Below, piece after piece: positions 1 through 8,842 of a DNA stretch of 64,000 bases. The stretch covers positions 62,001-126,000 of the forward strand of contig QQVP01000037.1 in NCBI GenBank assembly GCA_003389215.1, in the 5' to 3' direction. The DNA comes from Planctomycetota bacterium. Its GTDB lineage: Bacteria; Planctomycetota; Planctomycetia; Pirellulales; UBA7805. A program made the translations under genes and the position numbers. The notes beneath the pieces were generated by a model. The model did not search any database. It saw only the letters and a list, made by a program, of their open reading frames with translations, and was not told the origin of the DNA. Every line of letters starts with the position of its first letter. The stretch's first letter is position 1.

Positions 1-88
1 ACTGGACCCACAGCCGACGGAGGGGCGCTCGGCAGTCAGTGCGAAGTGGAGAATCCGGCAAGACGTTCCCGAAGAGTGAGAGGGATCC

Positions 89-2098
89 ATGAGTCAAGCG
101 ACGGTCGAGACCAACGCCAACGTGTCGGTGCGCGACGAGCGCGTTCATGTTCCGTGTCGCCAGGCGGACGAGCCGAAGTACGAATATCCAGGGATTCCTA
201 CCACCTGCGACGGCGCCGAGGCGGTCGTGCATGTGGAAACCCATATTGCCCAAGGCTCGGGCGCCTATCCCATCACTAGCTCGACCACGATGGGCAGCGG
301 CTTCAACCTGGCCGCCAGCAACGGGTGTCCGAATCTGTGGGGCGAGCAGCTGGTCTTCTTCGAGCCCGAGAGCGAGCACTCGGCAGCTTCTTTCTGCGAG
401 GGTTTTGCCCTGGCCGGTGGTCGTGTGACCAATTTCACCTCGGGCCAAGGCTTGGTGTTGATGAAAGAAGTGCTGTTTACGATCGCCGGCAAGCGGCTGC
501 CGGTCGTCTTCAACATCGGCGCGCGGGCTTTGACGAGCCAATCGCTCAACGTCCATGCCGGGCACGACGACGTCATGGCGGTGGCCGATTGCGGCTGGGG
601 CGCCCTGTTCGGCCGAAACGCGCAGGAGGCGGGCGACCTGTGCCTGATCTCGCGCAGGGCGGCCGAGGCGAGCGAAACGCCCTTTTTGAATGTTCAAGAT
701 GGCTTTCTTACCACGCATACGGTGGAGAGCGTCCGGCTGCCCGAACCGGAATTCATGAAGCAGTACGTCGGCGCCCCGGACGAACGTCTGATCAATCTCA
801 TGGATCCGGCGAATCCGCTGATGGCGGGCGTCGTGCAGAATCAAGACTCCTACATGAAGGGCAAGATCGCCCAGCGAACCTTTTACGACCGGGTGGAGCC
901 GGCGCTGAGCGAGGCCTTCGAAGAGTTTCGCAAAGCGACGGGGCGCCATTACGACTTCGTCGTGCCGTACCGCTGTGAAGACGCCGAGTACATCGTCGTC
1001 GGCATGGGCAGTTTTATGGAAACGGCGCAGGTCACCGTCGACTACCTTCGCGACGAGATGGGCATCAAGGCGGGATGCCTGACGGTCTACTGCTTCCGCC
1101 CGTTTCCGGCCAAGCGGCTTGTCGAGGCGCTGCGAAATTGCCGGGCGGTGGCCGTTCTCGAGCGGATGGACGACCCGCTCTCGACGACCGGAAATCACTT
1201 GACCCGCGAGATCAAGGCGGCCTTCTGCGATGCCGTCACCGGGCAAATGAATCAGGTGCCGGTCGAGCGCGTGCCGAAGATCTTTCACGGTGCGGCCGGC
1301 CTCGGCAGTCGCGACGTCCGTCCTGGCGACATCATCGCGGTGTTTCAGAACATGATCGACGAGGGGCCCGACTACTTCACCATCGGAATCGACCACTCGC
1401 TCAACTTGACGCGGACCTGCGATCCAGACCTGCGTCCCTCGGGCGGATTCTCGATGCGAGGGCATTCCGTGGGCGGTTTCGGATCGGTCACAACGAACAA
1501 GGTGATCGCGACGATCGGCGGCCAGGTATTCGGCAAGGACGTGCAGGCCTATCCGAAGTACGGATCGGAAAAAAAGGGCCTTCCGACGACCTACTACTTG
1601 ACGATTGCCGACGAGCACATTCTGACGCACGCCGAGCTGGAATTCGTCGATCTGGTTGTGTTGAACGACGTCAATGCGATTCTCAGCGGCAATCCACTCG
1701 GCGGAATCGTCGACGGCGGAGCCGTTTTTATGCAGTCGCCTCACAGCGATCCGGCCGATGTTTGGCAGCGAATTCCGGCTGCCAAGAAGCGCATCATTCG
1801 GGATAAGAAAGTGAGGATCTACTACGCGGACATGGTGCAAATTGCCCGCGAAGTGGCGTCGGTCGCCGACCTGGAAATGCGCATGCAGGGAATCGTCTTG
1901 CTCGGCGCGTTCCTCAAGCTGACCCCCTACGCTCAGCAAAGCGGGATGTCCGACGCCCAGGTATTCGAAGGCGTCGAGAAGGCCCTCCGCAAGTACTTTG
2001 GCAAGCGTGGCGAACAGGTCGTCCAAGACAATCTGACCTGCGTGCGCCGAGGCTACAGTGAGATGAAGGAAGTTCCCCCGGAGCTCATGCAGGCGTGA
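89..2098 (+). CDS. 2-oxoacid:ferredoxin oxidoreductase, fused alpha-gamma subunit (pyruvate type)
   Basis: This 669-residue protein corresponds to domains I, II and III of pyruvate:ferredoxin oxidoreductase, which oxidatively decarboxylates a 2-oxoacid to acyl-CoA and reduces ferredoxin in the cytoplasm. The N-terminal half carries the alpha-type segment with AYPITSSTTMG (around residues 58-68). The C-terminal part (about 440-630) is the gamma domain, recognisable from SGGFSMRGHSVGGFGS and the following ATIGGQVFGKDVQ. It lacks ferredoxin and thiamine-diphosphate segments, which are in the next gene about 100 bp downstream, so the two chains together equal a single-chain NifJ-type enzyme. The ATG at 89 is preceded by a GAGAGGG ribosome site. 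Pyruvate is the expected substrate, but the sequence alone does not exclude another 2-oxoacid. Confidence 0.9.
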   Translation: MSQATVETNANVSVRDERVHVPCRQADEPKYEYPGIPTTCDGAEAVVHVETHIAQGSGAYPITSSTTMGSGFNLAASNGCPNLWGEQLVFFEPESEHSAASFCEGFALAGGRVTNFTSGQGLVLMKEVLFTIAGKRLPVVFNIGARALTSQSLNVHAGHDDVMAVADCGWGALFGRNAQEAGDLCLISRRAAEASETPFLNVQDGFLTTHTVESVRLPEPEFMKQYVGAPDERLINLMDPANPLMAGVVQNQDSYMKGKIAQRTFYDRVEPALSEAFEEFRKATGRHYDFVVPYRCEDAEYIVVGMGSFMETAQVTVDYLRDEMGIKAGCLTVYCFRPFPAKRLVEALRNCRAVAVLERMDDPLSTTGNHLTREIKAAFCDAVTGQMNQVPVERVPKIFHGAAGLGSRDVRPGDIIAVFQNMIDEGPDYFTIGIDHSLNLTRTCDPDLRPSGGFSMRGHSVGGFGSVTTNKVIATIGGQVFGKDVQAYPKYGSEKKGLPTTYYLTIADEHILTHAELEFVDLVVLNDVNAILSGNPLGGIVDGGAVFMQSPHSDPADVWQRIPAAKKRIIRDKKVRIYYADMVQIAREVASVADLEMRMQGIVLLGAFLKLTPYAQQSGMSDAQVFEGVEKALRKYFGKRGEQVVQDNLTCVRRGYSEMKEVPPELMQA

Positions 2099-2202
2099 AT
2101 CATTGCGGGCGAAGTCCACGGTTTTCGTAACGCGAGCCTGGCAAACGTTTTCAAGGTCGGAAGAAGACGTGATGTCGGAGATAAGCGAGGAAGAAGGACG
2201 AC

Positions 2203-4116
2203 ATGGCAACCGACGCAAGACAACCGTCGCTCAACGAAGCCAGCGAGCGCGATCCGCACAACAACAATTCGTATGGCACGCTGGTCGACGCGCCCTACCG
2301 CGAGGTGAATCTTCCGGTCTTGGATGTCATCGACTTCAACGACCGGATCATCCGCGGCTACGAGGATGGCGTGGCGGAAAAGATGTTGCCCGCGGACGAC
2401 TCGGTGGCTCGATCGCTGATTCCCGCCGGCACCGCGACACTGCGTGACTTCAGCTACATCGCGCCGGAAATTCCCGAGTACCTTGCCGACAACTGCACCG
2501 GCTGCATGGACTGCGTAACGCTGTGCCCCGACACGGCGATCCTCGGCAAGGTGCTTGCCGAGCCCGACCTCGAAAAGAGGCTGGGCGGTATCGAAGATGC
2601 CCATGCCCGCGACTTCTTCGCCAAGCAGTGGTCGAAGCCGCGCAAATACTACGACGGACCGAAGAAGAAGTCGGGCGTTGGTGGCCGGTTTGCGATCATC
2701 ATCGATCCCAGTAAGTGCAAAGGTTGTGCCGAGTGCGTCACGGTTTGCGACGACGACGCGCTGAAGATGATCCAGAAGAACGATCAGGTGGTGGAGGACA
2801 TTCGCCAGAGCCATCGGTTGTTCAAGGAGGTCGGTCCCAGCGACGAGCGGTTCGTCAACGACAACCTGCTCATCGACATGATGCTCAAGGAACAAACCCA
2901 CGTTTATGTGGGAGGTGCCGGCAGCTGCGCCGGCTGCGGCGAGGGAACGGCACTCCGCATGCTCTGCAGTGCGACCGGGGCCAAGCACGGCAACGAATGG
3001 GGAATTGCCGCGGCGACGGGCTGCAATACGGTCTACACCTCGACCTACCCTTACAACCCGTACCTGGTGCCTTGGGCCAATTCGCTATTCGAGAACGTGG
3101 CCACGTTTGCCATCGGTCTGCGGATGCGCTGGGATCAGAAGGGATGGAGCGATCGGCCCATCTGGTGCATCGGCGGCGACGGGGCGATGTTCGACATCGG
3201 TTTTCAGGCCCTCTCCCGAATGCTCGCCTCGGGCGAGAATCTGAAGGTCTTCGTCCTCGACACTCAGGTCTACTCGAACACCGGTGGCCAGGCCTCGACC
3301 AGTACCTACACGGGCCAAAACACCAAGATGAGTATCCACGGCAAGGTCGTTGCGGGAAAACAGGAGCGTCGCAAGGAGATCGCTCAGATCGCAATGATGC
3401 ATCCCCGCACCTACGTCGCCCAGACAACGTGTGCCCATACGAATCACTTCTATCGCTGCATCTTGGAGGCCTTGGAGTTTGACGGTCCCGCCGTCGTGAA
3501 TTGCTACACGACGTGCCAGCCGGAACACGGTGTGGCCGACAACATGGCGACCGATCAGGCACGTTTGGCGGTCGATACGCGGGCCTTTCCTTTGCTGATC
3601 TACGATCCTCGCAAGGGCGATACGATTCGCGAGCGGCTCTCTTTGCAGGGCAACCCCGCGGTGAACGACGACTGGTGGACCAACCCCAAGACCGGTGAGT
3701 TGGTCGACTTCATCGACTTCTGTCGTAGCGAAGGGCGATTCGCCAAGCACTTCGACCGCGAAGGCAACCCGAGCGAAACGCTGCTGGTCTCGCGACAGGA
3801 CCGTTTGGAGAACTGGCGACAGTTGCAGGAACTGGCGGGCGTGCTCTCCGGGGGTCGACCGGGCGGCGGGAAAGCGGCGGCCAAGTCGTCTGCGAGTGAC
3901 CAGGCACCGGCCGCGCCGGCGACGGCGTCGAACGGTTCTGGCAACGGCTTCGCGCCCGGCACGCGGATCAAGTTCAATGACGGTAGCGCTTGGATCCGTG
4001 GGGTCGTCCAGGCGACTGACCCGGCCGTTCTGGCCCTGGACGACGACACCGAGATCCGCGTCACAGCAGACGTCTTCAAGGCCGCGGTGGCCGAGGGCAT
4101 TGTCGTCAGGCTCTAA
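2203..4116 (+). CDS. 2-oxoacid:ferredoxin oxidoreductase, ferredoxin-beta (TPP) subunit
   Basis: The 637-residue partner of the preceding gene carries the electron-transfer and thiamine-diphosphate parts. Two 4Fe-4S motifs are visible, CTGCMDCVTLCP from about residue 98 and CKGCAECVTVC from about residue 172. A proximal-cluster segment CAGCGEG and the later ATGCNTVY follow. The TPP-binding stretch is GDGAMFDIGFQ ending in YSNTGGQ. After about residue 540 there is a low-complexity Ala/Ser/Gly linker and a ~55-residue C-terminal domain (ITRIKFNDGSAW region) that core POR beta chains do not have. It probably forms a complex with the alpha-gamma chain encoded immediately upstream, and both are likely in one transcript. 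Confidence 0.9.
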   Translation: MATDARQPSLNEASERDPHNNNSYGTLVDAPYREVNLPVLDVIDFNDRIIRGYEDGVAEKMLPADDSVARSLIPAGTATLRDFSYIAPEIPEYLADNCTGCMDCVTLCPDTAILGKVLAEPDLEKRLGGIEDAHARDFFAKQWSKPRKYYDGPKKKSGVGGRFAIIIDPSKCKGCAECVTVCDDDALKMIQKNDQVVEDIRQSHRLFKEVGPSDERFVNDNLLIDMMLKEQTHVYVGGAGSCAGCGEGTALRMLCSATGAKHGNEWGIAAATGCNTVYTSTYPYNPYLVPWANSLFENVATFAIGLRMRWDQKGWSDRPIWCIGGDGAMFDIGFQALSRMLASGENLKVFVLDTQVYSNTGGQASTSTYTGQNTKMSIHGKVVAGKQERRKEIAQIAMMHPRTYVAQTTCAHTNHFYRCILEALEFDGPAVVNCYTTCQPEHGVADNMATDQARLAVDTRAFPLLIYDPRKGDTIRERLSLQGNPAVNDDWWTNPKTGELVDFIDFCRSEGRFAKHFDREGNPSETLLVSRQDRLENWRQLQELAGVLSGGRPGGGKAAAKSSASDQAPAAPATASNGSGNGFAPGTRIKFNDGSAWIRGVVQATDPAVLALDDDTEIRVTADVFKAAVAEGIVVRL

Positions 4117-4185
4117 CGGCGGGTGCTTGCCCGACCAACCGGCACATCGAGGCCGCCCGTCCGCGATGCCAGACGTGGACCTACG

Positions 4186-4557
4186 CTAGGTAGGGCCGTG
4201 CCCGTAGATGTGTTGAATCGGCGTCTTGTGACCCCAAGCGATCTGGCCAGCGTCGACCCCCAGGGCCGTGGCGATGGCTTGCCGCTCGGCGGGACTTGGC
4301 GTCCAGCGTCCCAGGTAGATTGCCTGGACCCGCGAGGAATCGAGCTCGCTTCTCCGGCAGAGCTCGTCGAAAGAGATCGCCTGCTCGCGACAGAGGTCGT
4401 CAACGCTCTTGGCCACGATTTCGTCTCCCAGATCGAACGGGTCCTCGAAGGTCCTCGGGCGAGCCCACTCGTTCGTTCGCCGCGGACCGACACCCACTCG
4501 CGTGCGCCGCCGCCGGTGATCGAACGCGATCGGCCGACCGCGCCCAGCTTCCTGCAA
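4186..4557 (-). CDS. Small Cro/C1-type helix-turn-helix protein
   Basis: This 123-residue minus-strand ORF converges on the oxidoreductase operon. After a basic, poorly structured N-terminus (about 1-37), residues 38-120 look like a real domain: a lead-in DPFDLGDEIVAKSVDDLCRE, then a lambda-repressor-like pattern (ISFDELCRRSELDSSRVQAI, then SPAERQAIATALGVDAGQIA) and a conserved-looking end WGHKTPIQHIYGHGP. The pattern suggests a DNA-binding or adaptor protein; no target is evident. The true start may lie 20-35 codons downstream, since the Arg-rich N-terminus looks like extension into the leader. Confidence 0.6.
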   Translation of the reverse strand: MQEAGRGRPIAFDHRRRRTRVGVGPRRTNEWARPRTFEDPFDLGDEIVAKSVDDLCREQAISFDELCRRSELDSSRVQAIYLGRWTPSPAERQAIATALGVDAGQIAWGHKTPIQHIYGHGPT

Positions 4558-4744
4558 CCCGCAAGCTCGGCCAGATTCGTCCTATCCTATCATCTTTGGC
4601 CGATGCATTTCGCGATTCTCTCGAAAACGCATGGGCCACCCATCGGATTGCCTTGCCCTCCTTCTACGGGCTTCTGCGGGTTCATTTCCCGCATCAGCGC
4701 GGCGGAGTCGCCGATTCCTTCGGCCGCGGGGGCTCGAAAAAGGG

Positions 4745-4776
4745 TTCCTGATCGTGGCCGCTGTTTCTGATATACT
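4745..4776 (+). promoter_or_regulatory. Possible sigma70-like promoter for the FAAL fusion gene
   Basis: An extended -10-like sequence TGATATACT ends at 4776, about 40 bases before the GTG start. The nearest -35 candidate (TTCCTG at 4745) has a 20-base spacer, which is too long for a strong match. This is sequence resemblance only. Confidence 0.3.
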
Positions 4777-4817
4777 AGCGGTCCCGCCTAAAGAGACGAA
4801 CGGGTCCGAGAAGTATC

Positions 4818-7800
4818 GTGCAGCAAGCCGACCGTTCAGCTTCGTTTTTCTATCCCGAGACGCTTGTCCACCTCCTGCGTCATCGCGCGACCTACCAACC
4901 GGATGGTCGGGCCTTCACGTACCTTCGTGACGGGGAAATCGACGAGCTCCATACGACCTATTCCGAACTCGATCAGCAGGCCCGCGCCATCGGGGCGTGG
5001 CTCGAGGCGATGGGACTGGAGGGCGAACGAGCCCTGCTAATCTATCCGGCCGGCATGGAGTTTGTGGCCGCCTTCTTCGGCTGCCTCTATGCGGGGGTGA
5101 CGGCGGTCCCGATCAACCCACCCCGACGGAACGCCAAGATCTCGCGTGTGGAAGCGATCGTCGATGACGCCGAGGCCCGAGTCGCGCTCACGACCGAGGA
5201 GGTCCTCGACCGGATGCATGGCGTGATCGTCGAGTCTACGAAGCTCAAGCAGCTCACCTGGCAGGCGACCGATGTTGTCGGCGCGGGGATGGCCGAAGAC
5301 TGGAAGATGCCCGACGTGACGGCCGACACGTTGGCGTTCTTGCAGTACACATCCGGTTCTACGGGGACCCCGAAAGGGGTCATGCTGACCCAGAACAATC
5401 TGATGCACAACTCGGCTTTGATTAACCTGGTCTTCGAGCACACCCGAAGCGGGACCGGAGTCTTCTGGCTGCCGAACTACCACGACATGGGGCTGATCGG
5501 GGGGATCCTGCAGCCGCTCTACGTGGGGCGGCCGAACGTGCTCATGTCGCCGATGGCTTTCTTGCAGAAGCCCTTTCGCTGGCTCAAAGCAATTACCAAT
5601 TATCGAGGGACGACGAGCGGCGGACCGAATTTTGCTTACGAGCTCTGCATCGAGAAGATTACCGAAGAACAGATGCAGGAGCTCGATCTGAGCTGCTGGC
5701 AGGTTGCCTTCAACGGTGCCGAGCCGGTACGCGCGGAAACGATCGATGCCTTTACGGAGAAGTTCGCTGCCTGCGGATTTCGACGAGAAGCATTCTTCCC
5801 GTGCTACGGCATGGCGGAAGCGACGTTGATGGTCTCCGGCGGCTACGTCCCCTCGCTGCCGGTGGTGCGGAGCTATGAAATTCAAGCACTCAGCGAAGAC
5901 CGGGCTGTACGCTCCGAGGAGCATTCCCGACGCCTGGTTGGCAGCGGCGAGAATCTTCCGGATCAAGAGATCGTCATTGCCGATCCGGAGACGTTTTGTG
6001 CCCGTCCCAATCGTGTCGTCGGCGAGATTTGGGTTCGCGGACCGAGTATCGCAAAGGGTTATCTGAAACGCCCGAAAGAGTCTGCCGAGACCTTTGGGGC
6101 CCGGTTGGCCGATACGGGCGAGGGTCCGTATCTCCGCACGGGCGACTTGGGTTTCTTGGACGACGGAGAGTTGTTCGTTACGGGACGGCTCAAGGACCTC
6201 ATTATTCTGCGGGGTAAGAACTACTATCCGCAGGATATCGAACACACGGCCGCCCATTCGCACCCAGGGCTGGTTGTCGACGCTTGTGCTGCGTTCGCTA
6301 CGGAGGAGGACGGCCAGCAACAGCTCGTCATCGTTCAGGAAGTTGGGCGAACGCGACATCCGGATACGGCGGCCATCACCGCCGCCATCCGCGCCGCCGT
6401 CGCGCGCGAGCACGAGTTGGTCGTGGCCAAGATCATTCTGATTCGCACGCGTTCGATTCCGAAGACATCCAGCGGCAAGATTCAGCGGCGCGCATGTCGC
6501 GAACTGTACGAGAGCGATCAGCTCAACGTCGTGGGAACCTGGTGTGCGGGAGAGCCGCTGCCGGCTGTGGAAGAGCCGGCGCGGGTCGATTCGCCACCGA
6601 CCGTCACTTCCGAAGCGTCCAACGGTTCGCCAGACTCCGCTGCGGCTCGTCCGATGGTTGCCGACGAAGACGCATCGCGGAACGGAAGTGAGCGGCCCAC
6701 GGGCACGACGCGCGAGGTGGTCGAACGGGTGGTCCGCGAAATCGGCAAGGATCGTGTCGGCGATCTCGACCTGGACACGAACATTGTCGAGTTGGGACTC
6801 GATTCCTTGGAGCGGTTTGATATCGTCAACCGTCTGGAGACGCTCTACGGGGGACGCTTCCCCGAGTCGACGATTGCCGAGATGGAGACCTGCGCGGAGG
6901 TCATTGCCGCCGTCGACAAGTACCTGGTGGCAGCGGTGGCGAAGGTTGAAACGCCGCGTCCGGATGACTTCGACGTGCCCAGCGATTACTACAACTTTGC
7001 CGAGGTGCCTGAGTACCTCAAGCTGAAGCAGACCGAGCAGCTGTTGGGCGCCACGGGAATTCCCAATCCGTACTTCAGCGTGCACGAACAGGTGACCAGC
7101 GATGTGACGATCATCGACGGCGAAGAGTACGTCAATTACTGCAGCTATAACTATCTCGCCATGTCGGGTGACCCGGTCGTCACGAAGGCGGCTCAGGACG
7201 CCTTGGATCAATATGGCACGAGTGCCTCGGCCAGCCGCCTCGTCTCGGGCGAGAAGAAGATCCACCGCGAGTTGGAGCAGGCGATCGGCGAGCTGCTCGA
7301 CGTTCCTGCGGTGATCACGTTTGCAGGCGGTCACGCGACCAACGAAACGACGATCGGCCATCTATTCGGCGCGCAGGACCTGATCGTCTATGACGAGCTG
7401 GCCCATAACAGCATTGTCCAGGGAGCGATTCTGTCGGGTGCCCGTCGGCGTCCCTTCCGTCACAACGACTACCACGCGCTGGACGCGATCTTGCGTGAAT
7501 GTCGCCACGAGTATCGTCGTGTGCTGGTCGCGATCGAGGGCGTCTACAGCATGGATGGCGATTTCGCCGACATTCCTGAATTCGTCAAGGTCAAGAAACG
7601 ACATAAGTGCTTCCTGATGGTCGACGAAGCCCATTCCATGGGCGTGATGGGCAAGCGCGGCTTCGGCATGCGAGAGTACTATGGCGTCGACTCGGCCGAC
7701 GTCGACATTTGGATGGGTACCCTCAGCAAGAGTTTCGGCAGCTTCGGCGGCTACGTCGGCGGCCGCGAGGAACTCGTCGACTACCTCAAGTACACGGCGC

Positions 7801-8255
7801 CCGGATTCGTTTTCGCGGCCGCCCTGCCCCCCTCGTGTGCGGCCGCCGCGCTTACGGCACTGCGATTGGTTCAGCAGCAGCCCGAGCGTGTCGCCAAACT
7901 GGCCGCCAACGCCGAGCTCTTTTTGCGGCTGGCGAGAGAACGGGGATTGAACACCGGGACCAGCGGCGGAACCCCGATTATCCCAATTATCTTGGGCAAT
8001 TCGCTGCTCAGCCTGCAGTTATCCTATGCCCTGAAACAGCGTCGTATCAACGTCCAGCCGATCCTCTATCCGGCGGTTGAGGAGAATGCGTCGCGATTGC
8101 GTTTCTTCCTGACGTCGAAACACACGAAAGAGCAGATTCGTATGGCGGTCGACGCGGTCGCCGAAGAGCTAACGGCGCTCGATCCAGGCATGGTTGCCGA
8201 CGGTCTTGCCAAGCAACGCGAGGCTCAGCGAGTCTCTTCTGGGTCGGTCGACTGA
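4818..8255 (+). CDS. Fatty acyl-AMP ligase - acyl carrier protein - 2-oxoamine synthase fusion
   Basis: The 1145-residue protein has three domains. Residues 1 to about 600 are an adenylate-forming acyl ligase, with the P-loop QYTSGSTGTPKG and the TGRLKDLIILRGKNYYPQDIE hinge typical of fatty acyl-AMP ligases. After a Ser/Pro-rich linker comes a carrier-protein domain with phosphopantetheine Ser663 in LGLDSLERFD. Residues about 715-1130 are a PLP enzyme of the 2-oxoamine synthase family (KAPA synthase/serine palmitoyltransferase), with the Schiff-base lysine K971 in LSKSFGSFGG. The inferred reaction is activation of a fatty acid, loading onto the ACP, and decarboxylative condensation with an amino acid to give a long-chain amino ketone. 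This would start a sphingolipid-like or aminolipid pathway. The start is GTG, with GAGAAG upstream. The amino acid substrate cannot be read from the sequence. Confidence 0.88.
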   Translation: MQQADRSASFFYPETLVHLLRHRATYQPDGRAFTYLRDGEIDELHTTYSELDQQARAIGAWLEAMGLEGERALLIYPAGMEFVAAFFGCLYAGVTAVPINPPRRNAKISRVEAIVDDAEARVALTTEEVLDRMHGVIVESTKLKQLTWQATDVVGAGMAEDWKMPDVTADTLAFLQYTSGSTGTPKGVMLTQNNLMHNSALINLVFEHTRSGTGVFWLPNYHDMGLIGGILQPLYVGRPNVLMSPMAFLQKPFRWLKAITNYRGTTSGGPNFAYELCIEKITEEQMQELDLSCWQVAFNGAEPVRAETIDAFTEKFAACGFRREAFFPCYGMAEATLMVSGGYVPSLPVVRSYEIQALSEDRAVRSEEHSRRLVGSGENLPDQEIVIADPETFCARPNRVVGEIWVRGPSIAKGYLKRPKESAETFGARLADTGEGPYLRTGDLGFLDDGELFVTGRLKDLIILRGKNYYPQDIEHTAAHSHPGLVVDACAAFATEEDGQQQLVIVQEVGRTRHPDTAAITAAIRAAVAREHELVVAKIILIRTRSIPKTSSGKIQRRACRELYESDQLNVVGTWCAGEPLPAVEEPARVDSPPTVTSEASNGSPDSAAARPMVADEDASRNGSERPTGTTREVVERVVREIGKDRVGDLDLDTNIVELGLDSLERFDIVNRLETLYGGRFPESTIAEMETCAEVIAAVDKYLVAAVAKVETPRPDDFDVPSDYYNFAEVPEYLKLKQTEQLLGATGIPNPYFSVHEQVTSDVTIIDGEEYVNYCSYNYLAMSGDPVVTKAAQDALDQYGTSASASRLVSGEKKIHRELEQAIGELLDVPAVITFAGGHATNETTIGHLFGAQDLIVYDELAHNSIVQGAILSGARRRPFRHNDYHALDAILRECRHEYRRVLVAIEGVYSMDGDFADIPEFVKVKKRHKCFLMVDEAHSMGVMGKRGFGMREYYGVDSADVDIWMGTLSKSFGSFGGYVGGREELVDYLKYTAPGFVFAAALPPSCAAAALTALRLVQQQPERVAKLAANAELFLRLARERGLNTGTSGGTPIIPIILGNSLLSLQLSYALKQRRINVQPILYPAVEENASRLRFFLTSKHTKEQIRMAVDAVAEELTALDPGMVADGLAKQREAQRVSSGSVD

Positions 8256-8384
8256 GCGTATGTCGCATTGCCAGAAAGTCGCGCTGTTGCTGTTGAATCA
8301 CAGTTCAGAATCGTCAAGAATGACGAGACAGGCCGCATTTGGACGTGAGATTGTCCCCGATGTTCTCAATAGAAAGGTCGCAAG

Positions 8385-8558
8385 TTGCTAACCGAACGAG
8401 AAGTTTCACGCAGTTGGGAGAAACTCTTCCGCGAACAAGGTCGTTGCGACGAGACGTTCAGCAAGGCGGAGTCGCTGCTTGAGCAGTTGCGTCCGGAGAG
8501 TCCGCTCAAGCATCGGCTGGAGATGGAGCTTGCGGAGTTGAGATCGATGGCCGAATAG
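8385..8558 (+). CDS. 57-residue small protein, TTG start
   Basis: A TTG-initiated ORF lies 129 bp after the FAAL fusion. It is preceded by AGAAAGG at 8371-8377, eight bases upstream, a good ribosome site. The product begins LTEREVSRSWEKLFREQG and contains LLEQLRPESPLKHRLEMELAELR, a strongly amphipathic, probably all-helical Glu/Arg/Leu-rich sequence without signal peptide or membrane segment. Codon usage and composition look coding, and the reading frame stays open to a clean TAG. I do not recognise the family. Its position suggests cotranscription with the fusion gene, and a small adaptor role is possible but unproven. Confidence 0.6.
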   Translation: MLTEREVSRSWEKLFREQGRCDETFSKAESLLEQLRPESPLKHRLEMELAELRSMAE

Positions 8559-8680
8559 CTGCTACCGTGTGGCCGTCGTGTTGAGAGTGGCTGCTGGCAG
8601 TGGCCCGAGGTCGGGCCGTGTCGTGCGGCGACCGGTGACGGTGTGACGCCTTATAGGCGACGCCAAGAGGACGCCACGGA

Positions 8681-8842
8681 CTAGAGCGCGTCTCGTTTAT
8701 CTCTAGCGTCTTGGCGAGCTACGGCGGTGCCTGGCTACGTCGACCTGCATCGACGAATCTATCAATTCGTCTGCTTCGGTCTGGTGGCCAAACTTGCCTC
8801 GCCGGCGCCAAGCACGCTACATTTATCCTAGACACGCTCTAG
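8681..8842. repeat. Dispersed ~162-bp non-coding repeat, copy 1 (MITE-like)
   Basis: The element is bounded by CTAGAGCG on the left and CGCTCTAG on the right, an inverted repeat. A second copy lies at 12529-12691. The two align colinearly, with strongest identity from 8738 to about 8800. The conserved core contains two short hairpins: CGTCGA/TCGACG and GACGAAT/ATTCGTC. It has no ORF. Its right end supplies the TAG stop codon of the barrel gene on the minus strand (8839-8841). Confidence 0.7.

Noticed and set aside
5037-7361. 774-residue minus-strand open frame opposite the FAAL fusion
   Set aside because: High-GC antisense shadow. The protein lacks recognisable motifs, while the plus strand has complete ligase, ACP and PLP motifs.
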